Notes under the pieces: generated by a model | What the model saw: the letters and a program-made list of their open reading frames with translations, nothing else | Databases searched by the model: none | What the model was told of the DNA's origin: nothing | Program-made: the position numbers and the translations under genes | In this document: positions 8,653 to 15,865 of the stretch, piece by piece | Layout: every line of letters begins with the position of its first letter | How positions within the stretch are numbered: the stretch's first letter is position 1 | Assembly (NCBI GenBank): GCA_027484685.1 | Contig: JAIXSO010000021.1 | Span: 1 to 64,000, forward strand | Source: Bacteroidota bacterium | Lineage (GTDB): Bacteria > Bacteroidota > Bacteroidia > UKL13-3 | DNA length: 64,000 bases | Direction: 5' to 3'

Positions 8653-9426
8653 ATGAAATATAAAAGTAAGTTAAAAATTAGTATTTTTTGTTTGAGTTTT
8701 TTGTTTTTTGCTCAATTTAGTTTTGCTCAATTGCTTAAAAAACAAGAATCGAAAGGTTATATGCCTTTTGTAATTATTGAAAATTTTAGTTCTGAAGGAT
8801 GCAGCAGTTGTCCTGAAGCCGATAGGTTTTTAGGGGAAGTTATTCGTAGGTCAGATAGTGCATCACAACCTGTATATGTTATCGATTTTCATGTGGATGT
8901 TTGGAATAAAAGTGGTTGGGTAGATAAATATAGTGACTCAACTTACACTCACCGACAAATGAATTACCTTGGTAAACAAGCTGGAATACCCATGTACACA
9001 CCACAAAGTTTTTTAAACGGAATTTTATCAGTACCAGGTTCTGATAGAAAAAGTATTGGAAGTTTTATTCAAAAAACACTTTCAAAACCTAGTTCACATT
9101 TCTTAAAAACCAATGCTTATCAAACTACGGTTGATTCTGTAATTGTTGAATACGAAATATTTGGAAAAATAGATAGCACTATAATTAACTTTGCCATAGC
9201 TGATAATAGTATTACCACCAAAGTAACAGCTGGTGAAAATGCAGGTAAAACCTTGAACCACCATAATGTAGTAAGGGTTTTTAAAACCGAAACTGTTACT
9301 GCTAATAAAGGAAAAGTGTATTTGGCTGTTCCTAAAGGCCTTAATTTAAAACAAACTAGAATTGTAACCTATGTTCAAAATCAGAATTCTTGGTATGTTT
9401 TAGCAGCCGACCAATTAGTTAATTAA
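8653..9426 (+). CDS. DUF1223 secreted thioredoxin-like protein
   Basis: This 257-residue protein has a signal peptide (residues 1-25, ending FSFAQ). A DUF1223 domain starts at about residue 38 with VIIENFSSEGCSSCPEADRF. The CxxC pair in that motif sits where thioredoxin-fold proteins carry their redox cysteines, so a periplasmic disulfide or thiol role is likely; no substrate is known. VIDFHVDVWNKSGWVD and PQSFLNGI are further family motifs. A possible -7 box TAATTTTG lies at 8617-8624. It is followed 67 bases later by the universal stress protein gene, which has its own -7 box. Confidence 0.8.
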   Translation: MKYKSKLKISIFCLSFLFFAQFSFAQLLKKQESKGYMPFVIIENFSSEGCSSCPEADRFLGEVIRRSDSASQPVYVIDFHVDVWNKSGWVDKYSDSTYTHRQMNYLGKQAGIPMYTPQSFLNGILSVPGSDRKSIGSFIQKTLSKPSSHFLKTNAYQTTVDSVIVEYEIFGKIDSTIINFAIADNSITTKVTAGENAGKTLNHHNVVRVFKTETVTANKGKVYLAVPKGLNLKQTRIVTYVQNQNSWYVLAADQLVN

Positions 9427-9449
9427 TAGTAAATGTAAAAATTAAAAAC

Positions 9450-9457
9450 TACATTTG
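9450..9457 (+). promoter_or_regulatory. Bacteroidota -7 box upstream of the universal stress protein gene
   Basis: TACATTTG matches the Bacteroidota primary sigma -7 consensus TAnnTTTG. It lies 36 bases before the ATG at 9494. No clear -33 element can be seen. Confidence 0.45.
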
Positions 9458-9493
9458 TGATCAAAATATTTGATATAAATACTTTAAAATAAT

Positions 9494-10372
9494 ATGACTC
9501 AACCTCAAAAAAATGTAATGCTAGTTCCTGTTGATTTTAGTGAAATTAGCCTAAATGCTTTAGAACATGCTGCCCAAACAGCAAAACATTTCGATAACGA
9601 TTTAGTAATTTTAAGTATTGTTGAAGAAAACTTACTATCTTCTATTTTCAGCAATAACGAAGAAAAAGAAGCGCAAGCTAGAGAGAAAACTTTACCAGAA
9701 TTAGAAAAACTTGCTGATAACATTAAATCGAAATATGGTGTGATTTGCAAAACTGAGGTAAGGGTTGGTCGTATTTACAAAACTATTGTAGAAACAGCTG
9801 TTGAGTTCGGTTGCGATTGTATTATAATGGGTACTCATGGTGCTAGTGGATTTGCACGCATAGTAGGTAGTAATGCTGGTAAAGTTATTAATTACAGTAC
9901 CGTTCCAGTAATTGTGGTAAAAAGCAACAAACAAACCAATGCATATAAAAATATTGTGTTCCCATTAGATTTATCCGTTGAATCTAAACAGAAAGTAAAA
10001 ATGGCTATCCATTTAGGAAAAGCTTATAAATCAACTATTCATATTTTATACAATAAAGTAGATGATGAATTTTTAAATAATAAAATGACTGCTAATCTAC
10101 GTCAGGTTGAAAACATTTTTATTGAAAATAACATTGAGTTTACAGTAAAAGAAGTTGACGAATCGAGTAACGATTTTGCAGAAGAAACTTTAAAATTTGC
10201 AGAATATAGCCAAGCTGATTTAATTATGATTATGACTCAATCGGAAGATAAAGCCATCACCGAAATTTTAATTGATACCTATGCGCAAAGAATTGTTAAT
10301 GCCGAAGGCACGGTGCCTGTAATGTGCGTTAACCCTAACCGCGATGTATTTAAGGCCGAATTTGTAATTTAA
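9494..10372 (+). CDS. Universal stress protein, two tandem Usp domains
   Basis: This 292-residue cytoplasmic protein has two UspA domains. The first (about 7-150) starts VMLVPVDFSEISLNALEHA and ends with the nucleotide-binding signature GTHGASGFARIVGSNAGKV, followed by VPVIVVK. The second (about 155-290) starts KNIVFPLDLSVESKQK, but its ATP loop is degenerate (IMIMTQSEDKAITE instead of GxxGxxG), so probably only the first domain binds nucleotide. Tandem Usps of this length are common in Bacteroidota and respond to starvation or envelope stress. Nothing in the context shows a specific role. Confidence 0.9.
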   Translation: MTQPQKNVMLVPVDFSEISLNALEHAAQTAKHFDNDLVILSIVEENLLSSIFSNNEEKEAQAREKTLPELEKLADNIKSKYGVICKTEVRVGRIYKTIVETAVEFGCDCIIMGTHGASGFARIVGSNAGKVINYSTVPVIVVKSNKQTNAYKNIVFPLDLSVESKQKVKMAIHLGKAYKSTIHILYNKVDDEFLNNKMTANLRQVENIFIENNIEFTVKEVDESSNDFAEETLKFAEYSQADLIMIMTQSEDKAITEILIDTYAQRIVNAEGTVPVMCVNPNRDVFKAEFVI

Positions 10373-10481
10373 TAATTACAAAGTTTAAAAATTGAAAGAT
10401 TAGAAAGTTCGAATAAATTTAAAGAATCTTTTTAATTTTCCAACCTTGTAATCTTTCTAACTAAATAACAATATCAATCAC

Positions 10482-10498
10482 CAGGGCTATTTACCCTG
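10482..10498 (+). repeat. Small hairpin upstream of mnmA
   Basis: CAGGG (10482-10486) and CCCTG (10494-10498) form a 5-bp stem with a 7-base loop, ending 15 bases before the mnmA ATG. It may be a dispersed intergenic element or part of the mnmA leader. No riboswitch is recognised. Confidence 0.3.
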
Positions 10499-10513
10499 AA
10501 ATGTTTTGAAAAA

Positions 10514-11614
10514 ATGAGTAAACACGGAAAAATTTTAGTTGCCATGAGTGGCGGCTTAGACAGTACCGTAGCAGCTGTAATGCTACGCGAAGAAGGTTAC
10601 GAAGTAATAGGAGTAACCATGAAAACTTGGGACTACCAAAACAGCGGTGGATCCAAAAAAGAAACAGGCTGTTGTAGCCTCGATAGTATTAACGATGCAA
10701 GAACTATTGCCGTTAAACACGATATTCATCACATGATATTGGATATTAGAGATGAATTTGGTGATTTTGTAATCGATAACTTTATTGAAGAATATTTAGC
10801 AGGAAGAACTCCAAATCCTTGTGTGCTTTGCAATACCCATATTAAATGGGAAGCTTTATTAAAGCGTGCAAATATGCTTGATTGTGAGTTTATAGCTACA
10901 GGTCATTATGCGCAAGTTCGCTATGAAGATAACCGTTATGTTGTTAGCAAAGGACTTGATGATAACAAAGATCAATCTTATGTTTTATGGGGATTAACGC
11001 AACAAAGTTTAGCTAAAACGCGTTTTCCATTAGGTGGATTTAGGAAAACCGACATCAGGCAAATGGCTATTGATATGGGTTACCAAGAATTAGCCAATAA
11101 AAGTGAAAGCTACGAAATTTGTTTTGTGCCTGATAATGATTACAGAGGTTTTTTAAAACGCAAAGTTGATGGTTTAGAAGAACGTGTGGAGGGTGGAAAT
11201 TTTGTTACTGCCGATGGTAAAATATTAGGTAAACACAGAGGTTATCCGTTTTACACTGTTGGGCAACGCAAAGGTTTAGAAATAGCTTTAGGCGAACCTA
11301 TGTTTGTGTTAGAAATTAAACCTGAAACCAATACCGTAGTTCTTGGTCGTGAAAACGAGTTGAGTAAAAAAGGCATGTGGGTGCGTAATGTAAACATGGG
11401 TAAATTTGCTTCTATTGATAATCCAATTGAATCGCTTACTAAAATTAGGTATAAAGATGCTGGAAGTATTGCCATTATTGAACAAGAAGGCGATAGAATG
11501 AAAGTAATATTTAACAACCATGTAAAAGCTATTGCCCCAGGCCAAAGTGCAGTTTTCTATGATGGAAACGATGTAATTGGCGGTGGCTGGATTCAAAGTG
11601 GATTTGATGTTTAG
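10514..11614 (+). CDS. mnmA: tRNA-specific 2-thiouridylase MnmA
   Basis: This 366-residue enzyme adds the 2-thio group to U34 of Lys, Glu and Gln tRNAs, using ATP and a persulfide relay. The PP-loop is at residues 10-17 (AMSGGLDS). The catalytic cysteines are Cys103 in TPNPCVLCN and Cys203 in YEICFVPDNDY. The DQSYVLWGL segment, the family G[HQ]R-like central domain (VGQRKGLEIALGEP) and the C-terminal beta-barrel are all present. The length is normal. The gene stands alone after a low-complexity spacer. Confidence 0.96.
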   Translation: MSKHGKILVAMSGGLDSTVAAVMLREEGYEVIGVTMKTWDYQNSGGSKKETGCCSLDSINDARTIAVKHDIHHMILDIRDEFGDFVIDNFIEEYLAGRTPNPCVLCNTHIKWEALLKRANMLDCEFIATGHYAQVRYEDNRYVVSKGLDDNKDQSYVLWGLTQQSLAKTRFPLGGFRKTDIRQMAIDMGYQELANKSESYEICFVPDNDYRGFLKRKVDGLEERVEGGNFVTADGKILGKHRGYPFYTVGQRKGLEIALGEPMFVLEIKPETNTVVLGRENELSKKGMWVRNVNMGKFASIDNPIESLTKIRYKDAGSIAIIEQEGDRMKVIFNNHVKAIAPGQSAVFYDGNDVIGGGWIQSGFDV

Positions 11615-11736
11615 GTTTTTTGTTAATTGATTTGATTTGTTAATGAAGTTGATTGGTTGATAAGTTAATTGGGTTAATAAAGTTGATTTCGTAATTTAAA
11701 ATTTAACATTCAACATTCAGCATTCAAAATTTATTC
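11615..11736. repeat. Low-complexity intergenic GTTGATT/TTGTTAA words
   Basis: The spacer after mnmA is made of degenerate words such as GTTAATTGATTTGATT and GTTGATTGGTTGATAAG, then ACATTCAACATTCAGCATTC. Similar word-like spacers occur at 30305-30420, 46905-47140 and 52080-52385. No gene is seen here. Confidence 0.5.
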
Positions 11737-11744
11737 TACATTTG
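11737..11744 (+). promoter_or_regulatory. Bacteroidota -7 box upstream of a lipoprotein gene
   Basis: TACATTTG fits the TAnnTTTG consensus and lies only 5 bases before the ATG at 11750. Transcription would start close to the start codon, giving an almost leaderless mRNA, or the real start codon may lie further in. Confidence 0.35.
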
Positions 11745-11749
11745 TATAT

Positions 11750-12436
11750 ATGAGGACTATTTTAAAAGTTGTAGCTTGGGCTTTCATTTTAGCTTTTGCA
11801 TCTTGTAGTAAAAATAATACCGAAACTTTAATTATTGATAATGGTTACAGCTATTTTCCTATAGATTCTACTAAACAGTTTTTATACGCTGTTGATAGTA
11901 TTGCTTACGATAAAAATTTAAAACGAGTAGATACATTTAGCTTTAAAATAAAAACAGTTTTTACTGAAAGTTTTTTAGATTTAAATGGAATAAAAACTTG
12001 GCGATTGAGCAGGTACGCGCAGTATGCCGACTCATTGCCTTTTCAAGAAATACAAAATCATTTTGTGCAATTTTATAACAATAAATATTTGTACACCGAT
12101 GATAATTATGTATTGCTAAAGGCAGTTTTTCCAATTAAAAATGGCAATGTTTGGAATGGCAATTTATACAATGCATTAGATAAAATTAACTCCACTGTTG
12201 ATTATAAAAATGATACTTATTCGAATAAAGATACCTCATTTGAAAACACTATAAAAATAACCGAGTGGGATAACCTTGATTTTATTTTTGATAATAACCG
12301 ATTTTCGGTTTACCAAAATAATGTAGGATTGGTTTATTATCGAACCAAAAGTATAGAAACACAAACCAATCAAGGCAAGGACGAAGTATCAGGCTTTGAT
12401 GTAACTCAAAGGTTAATTGCCTTACAACCTCGATAA
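11750..12436 (+). CDS. Hypothetical lipoprotein
   Basis: This 228-residue protein has a lipoprotein signal peptide: a hydrophobic core at residues 5-16 and a FASC lipobox with the lipidated Cys at about 19, followed by SKNN. The mature part is beta-rich (YSYFPIDSTKQFLYAVDSIAYD) and resembles the small Bacteroidota lipoproteins that contain strands ending in a YY-x-x-K motif. No enzyme motif is seen. It is alone, converging with the gene at 12451. Confidence 0.65.
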   Translation: MRTILKVVAWAFILAFASCSKNNTETLIIDNGYSYFPIDSTKQFLYAVDSIAYDKNLKRVDTFSFKIKTVFTESFLDLNGIKTWRLSRYAQYADSLPFQEIQNHFVQFYNNKYLYTDDNYVLLKAVFPIKNGNVWNGNLYNALDKINSTVDYKNDTYSNKDTSFENTIKITEWDNLDFIFDNNRFSVYQNNVGLVYYRTKSIETQTNQGKDEVSGFDVTQRLIALQPR

Positions 12437-12450
12437 TTATATTGCTTTAA

Positions 12451-12882
12451 TCATTCGCTGCTATTAACTTTAGTTAGTTTAAAACAAGCTTCTTTGTTTT
12501 TAAAATCCTTTGGACGGACTCTATCTTCTGTATTTAAACAGATTTGTAATTTACTGTCGATAGTAAAATTATAAATGGCCAGCATACGCCTAATTTCCTT
12601 TTTGGTTTTGTAATCAAATAGTATCAAATCTAATTGGTAAGGATTTGCAAATAAATTGGTACTGCATTTCATATAGTATTTTTTGCCATCCATCAAAAAT
12701 ATTTCTTCGCCAATAGTTAGGCCATTGCATTTCAAGGTAGCTTCGCTAAGTGAATCAAAAACGAATCCAATTTCATTATCGTTAATTATAGTTTTCCATG
12801 AACCTCCCATATTTTGTGCTTTGCCAGCTAAACAAAATATAATTGTAAAAAATAAAATTGAAATGCCTCTTTTTATAAGTTT
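12451..12882 (-). CDS. Hypothetical exported protein with an unclear start
   Basis: The ATG-started frame covers 12451-12810 (119 residues, MGGSWKTIINDNEIGFVFDS). In the same frame, the 24 codons upstream of that ATG read KLIKRGISILFFTIIFCLAG then KAQN. This is a textbook signal peptide with a typical Bacteroidota A-x-A-Q cleavage site. No ATG, GTG or TTG opens it: TAG precedes it by eight codons. An ATG in another frame (near 12913) would need a one-base shift. The gene is therefore either started at a rare codon (ATA/ATT) or frameshifted at its start. The mature domain resembles small beta-sandwich proteins of unknown role. Confidence 0.45.
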   Translation of the reverse strand, partial: KLIKRGISILFFTIIFCLAGKAQNMGGSWKTIINDNEIGFVFDSLSEATLKCNGLTIGEEIFLMDGKKYYMKCSTNLFANPYQLDLILFDYKTKKEIRRMLAIYNFTIDSKLQICLNTEDRVRPKDFKNKEACFKLTKVNSSE

Positions 12883-12996
12883 ACTATAGTGTAAAAATAA
12901 CTATTCATTTTAATAAAACAGAAAGTTGATTTTAAAAATAATTTCATAATAAATTTATTATATTTATTTGCATCGTACAAAATATATAAAAACAAT

Positions 12997-14928
12997 ATGG
13001 GAGAATTTTTTGCTAATTATTGGTGGGTAATTTTATTAATAGTGAGCTTATTGCTATATAAAATTATTCTTAGATTTTTATTTGGAATGGTAATAGTTCC
13101 AGAAGATAAAATTGGTTTAGTAACTAAAAAGTTTGTGTTATTTGGCGAAAATAAAGAATTGCCTGATGGAAGAATTTTGGCAACCAAAGGTGAGGCTGGT
13201 TTTCAAGCTAAAACACTTGCTCCAGGCTTGTATTTTTGGATGTGGGTTTGGCAATACGATGTTACCATGGAAGGTTTTACCATTATTCCAGAGGGTAAAA
13301 TAGGTTTGGTATTGGCCAAAGATGGAGCTGAAATTCCTACAGGAAATATTTTAGGAAAACGTGTTGAATGTGATAATTTTCAAGACGCAGAAAAGTTTTT
13401 AAACAACGGTGGTCAGCGTGGAAGACAAACAGTTTATGTAACAGCTGGATCTTATCGTATCAATACATTTATTTTTCAGGTATCAGTTACCGATATGATT
13501 AGGATACAAGAAAGTATGGTAGGTATTGTTACCACTTTAGATGGTATGCCTATTGAAGCTGGACAAATAGCTGGTAAATTAGTGGATGGCCATAATAATT
13601 TTCAAGATTTTGATGCCTTTTTGCAACAAGGAGGAAATAGAGGTTTACAACCACAAGTTATTTTAGCTGGTTCATATAATTTAAATCCTTGGGCAGTGCA
13701 AATGGAAGAAATTCCTATGACTGAAATTCCAATTGGATATGTAGGTGTGGTAATTTCATATATTGGTCAAGAAGGAAGTGATTTAACAGGTTCTGAGTTT
13801 AAACATGGTAATATTGTAGAAAAAGGATTTAAAGGCGTATGGCTTGAGCCGCTTGGTCCGGGTAAATATCCAATAAATAAATACATTATGAAAGTGGAGT
13901 TGGTGCCAACTACTAACTTGGTTTTAAATTGGGCAGCAGCGCGTAGCGAAGCACATAATTTAGATAAAAATCTTTCAACCATTACAGTGCGTTCAAAAGA
14001 TGGTTTCCCTTTTAATTTAGATGTGGCGCAAATTATTCATGTACCAACTACTGAGGCTCCAAAAGTGATAGCGAGGTTTGGAAATATGGTTAACTTGGTT
14101 TCGCAAGTATTAGAACCAACCATTGGTAATTATTTTAGAAACTCAGCACAAGACAGTGATGTAATTGCCTTTTTAAGTACACGTAAAGAACGTCAAGAAT
14201 CGGCTAAAGGCCATATCAAAAAAGTATTAGATGAATATAATGTAAATGCTGTTGATACTTTAATTGGAGATATTGTTCCGCCTGAATCGTTAATGAAAAC
14301 ATTAACCGATAGAAAAATTGCTGAAGAACAAAAAGTAACTTACAATACGCAAAAACAAGCGCAAGAAACACGCCAAGGAATGGAGAAAGAAACTGCCATT
14401 GCCGATATGCAAAAAGATATTGTTAAAGCACAACAAAGTGTTGAAATAGCTGAACGTACTGCGAATGCTACAGTTAAAAAATCGGAAGGTGATGCGGCAA
14501 GTGTTAAACTTGCTGTAAGTGCCGAAGCCGAAGCAACTAAGTTAAGAGCGTTTGCCGAAGCCGAGGCTACCAAAGCAAGAGCTCAAGCAGAATCGGAAGC
14601 TATTAAACTAAAAGCAGCCGCTCAGGCTGAACAAATTGCTTTAACCGGTGATGCAGAAGCGGGTAAAATTTTGGCGGTTGGTAAATCTACGGCTGAGGCT
14701 TACGAATTAGCTGTTAAAGCTTTAGGTGGCGAGAACTTTACACGTTATAAAATTACAGAAGAGTTATCGAAAGGAAATATTAAGTTGATACCTGATGTAT
14801 TGATTGGTGGAAATAATAATGGAAGTGGCAATGCCATGGATGGTTTGTTAGGATTAAAGTTAATGGAAATGATGAACCCTGAGAAAAAGGATAATCCAAT
14901 AACTGAAACTAAACCTAACGAAGAATAA
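12997..14928 (+). CDS. SPFH (band 7/flotillin-like) membrane protein
   Basis: This 643-residue protein has one N-terminal membrane segment (about residues 7-35), a long SPFH/band 7 region (about 40-440) and an Ala/Glu/Lys-rich coiled coil (about 440-570), as in flotillins. Two related blocks sit in the N-terminal part: GKIGLVLAKDGAEIPTGNIL... and MVGIVTTLDGMPIEAGQIAG..., each followed by an NFQD..F...GG.RG....V.AGSY stretch. This suggests an internal duplication of about 95 residues. Family members form large oligomeric scaffolds in the membrane; a specific partner is not evident. A strong terminator follows. Confidence 0.85.
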   Translation: MGEFFANYWWVILLIVSLLLYKIILRFLFGMVIVPEDKIGLVTKKFVLFGENKELPDGRILATKGEAGFQAKTLAPGLYFWMWVWQYDVTMEGFTIIPEGKIGLVLAKDGAEIPTGNILGKRVECDNFQDAEKFLNNGGQRGRQTVYVTAGSYRINTFIFQVSVTDMIRIQESMVGIVTTLDGMPIEAGQIAGKLVDGHNNFQDFDAFLQQGGNRGLQPQVILAGSYNLNPWAVQMEEIPMTEIPIGYVGVVISYIGQEGSDLTGSEFKHGNIVEKGFKGVWLEPLGPGKYPINKYIMKVELVPTTNLVLNWAAARSEAHNLDKNLSTITVRSKDGFPFNLDVAQIIHVPTTEAPKVIARFGNMVNLVSQVLEPTIGNYFRNSAQDSDVIAFLSTRKERQESAKGHIKKVLDEYNVNAVDTLIGDIVPPESLMKTLTDRKIAEEQKVTYNTQKQAQETRQGMEKETAIADMQKDIVKAQQSVEIAERTANATVKKSEGDAASVKLAVSAEAEATKLRAFAEAEATKARAQAESEAIKLKAAAQAEQIALTGDAEAGKILAVGKSTAEAYELAVKALGGENFTRYKITEELSKGNIKLIPDVLIGGNNNGSGNAMDGLLGLKLMEMMNPEKKDNPITETKPNEE

Positions 14929-14955
14929 ATAATATCTAACTCAATCATTAACTTA

Positions 14956-14993
14956 AAAGCGCTTCTTTAAAAATAAGGAAGCGCTTTTTTTAG
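14956..14993 (+). terminator. Rho-independent terminator of the SPFH gene
   Basis: Perfect 10-base arms AAAGCGCTTC (14956-14965) and GAAGCGCTTT (14978-14987) are followed by a T-run, 28 bases after the SPFH stop codon. Confidence 0.9.
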
Positions 14994-15024
14994 GTTTTTT
15001 CATTTGCTTAAATATATTTGTTAT

Positions 15025-15540
15025 ATGCTAAAATATGTAATCTTATGTATCTGTTGTATTGGTTTTATGTCTGCCAATGCTCAACAAGTAATAACTTTTT
15101 TTACCAATAAAAAGCAGACGGAAACTATTGAATATACTTTACCTCATAAAGTAACTTGTAAAACCAATGAAGGTAAAAGATTACAGTTGATACTTGAAAA
15201 GGTTAATAACGATTCTTTTTATTTTTCGAGTTTGCAAAATTCTGATATGAAATACACAATACATTATCATGATTTGAAGTTTATTAAGTTTTATAAAAAG
15301 GGAGAAGTACCTTTAAAAGTTGGCCAATATTCATTTATAGTAATTGGTACATACTTTACTGCGTTCTCTGGATTCCTTATTACTCGTTCATTTATTATTA
15401 CTGAATGGGCTAAATTAAATAGAGAAGTTGGTTTGGCTTTGTTACTTCCTGCATCTTTAAGTTTTATTATTTCAACAAGTTTCAATAATAGCTTACCTCC
15501 TAAATTCAAATTTGCTAAAAATAAATATATTGTAAAATGA
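15025..15540 (+). CDS. Hypothetical exported membrane protein
   Basis: From the ATG at 15025 the 171-residue product begins MLKYVILCICCIGFMSANAQ, a good signal peptide; the ATG at 15004 would put seven extra residues in front of it. The mature N-terminus (about residues 19-85) contains FFTNKKQTETIEYTLPHKVT, which is repeated in the next, truncated gene. Two hydrophobic segments follow at about 101-120 (FIVIGTYFTAFSGFLITRSF) and 130-150 (LALLLPASLSFIIST), so it may sit in the inner membrane. The TGA overlaps the next ATG (ATGATG), showing an operon. The family is not recognised. Confidence 0.6.
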   Translation: MLKYVILCICCIGFMSANAQQVITFFTNKKQTETIEYTLPHKVTCKTNEGKRLQLILEKVNNDSFYFSSLQNSDMKYTIHYHDLKFIKFYKKGEVPLKVGQYSFIVIGTYFTAFSGFLITRSFIITEWAKLNREVGLALLLPASLSFIISTSFNNSLPPKFKFAKNKYIVK

Positions 15541-15692
15541 TGAAATGGATCTTTTTAGTTTTAATAATGACAACTGCTTTTATCAATCTTAAGGCACAAC
15601 AAGAACTTTTATTTACCAATAAAAAAACTAAAAAAGAGGTTACTTATAAATTACCCGTTAAAGTATCTATAAAACTGCCAAATGGTGAGTAA
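15537..15692 (+). pseudogene. Truncated paralogue of the preceding gene
   Basis: A 51-codon frame starts MMKWIFLVLIMTTAFINLKA, a signal peptide. The next 25 residues, such as LLFTNKKTKKEVTYKLPVKV, match the start of the mature part of the preceding protein (FTNKK, then TLPHKV). It then stops with TAA at KLPNGE, exactly where the neighbour continues with another 110 residues. The downstream sequence contains no trace of the missing part that I can see. The 3' end was lost, and the DRT-like module begins within about 60 bases, so the break may be the boundary of that insertion. Confidence 0.7.
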
Positions 15693-15744
15693 CAATAAAA
15701 TTAAATGCCCAACTGAAATTCAATTAGGCACTTAATAAAAAAAA

Positions 15745-15862
15745 TAGTAAATCCCCGCTATTTCTTTATATGGACCTCTGTTACCGAGTGTTGCCTCTGC
15801 AAGTGTGTGAAAATAATCATCTTAAAATTAAAAAATGACTTTGGGGATTGGCATTGGCATTA
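15745..15862 (-). ncRNA. Candidate structured ncRNA of the two-RT defence module
   Basis: Directly downstream of the second RT on the same strand there is a foldable element. AAUCCCC (complement of 15843-15849) pairs with GGGGAUU (15750-15756), closing about 85 nt. Inside are a 9-bp hairpin AGUCAUUUU/AAGAUGAUU (15832-15840 with 15815-15823, two G-U pairs), a single-stranded CACACAC (15803-15809), and an immediately adjacent hairpin UUGC-AGAG-GCAA (15791-15802). The proposed CACACAC template position, between two hairpins and inside a closing stem, fits a template RNA for a DRT3-type RT. Exact ends are not known; no promoter is seen, and it could be processed from the RT mRNA. Confidence 0.65.
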
Positions 15863-15865
15863 TCT

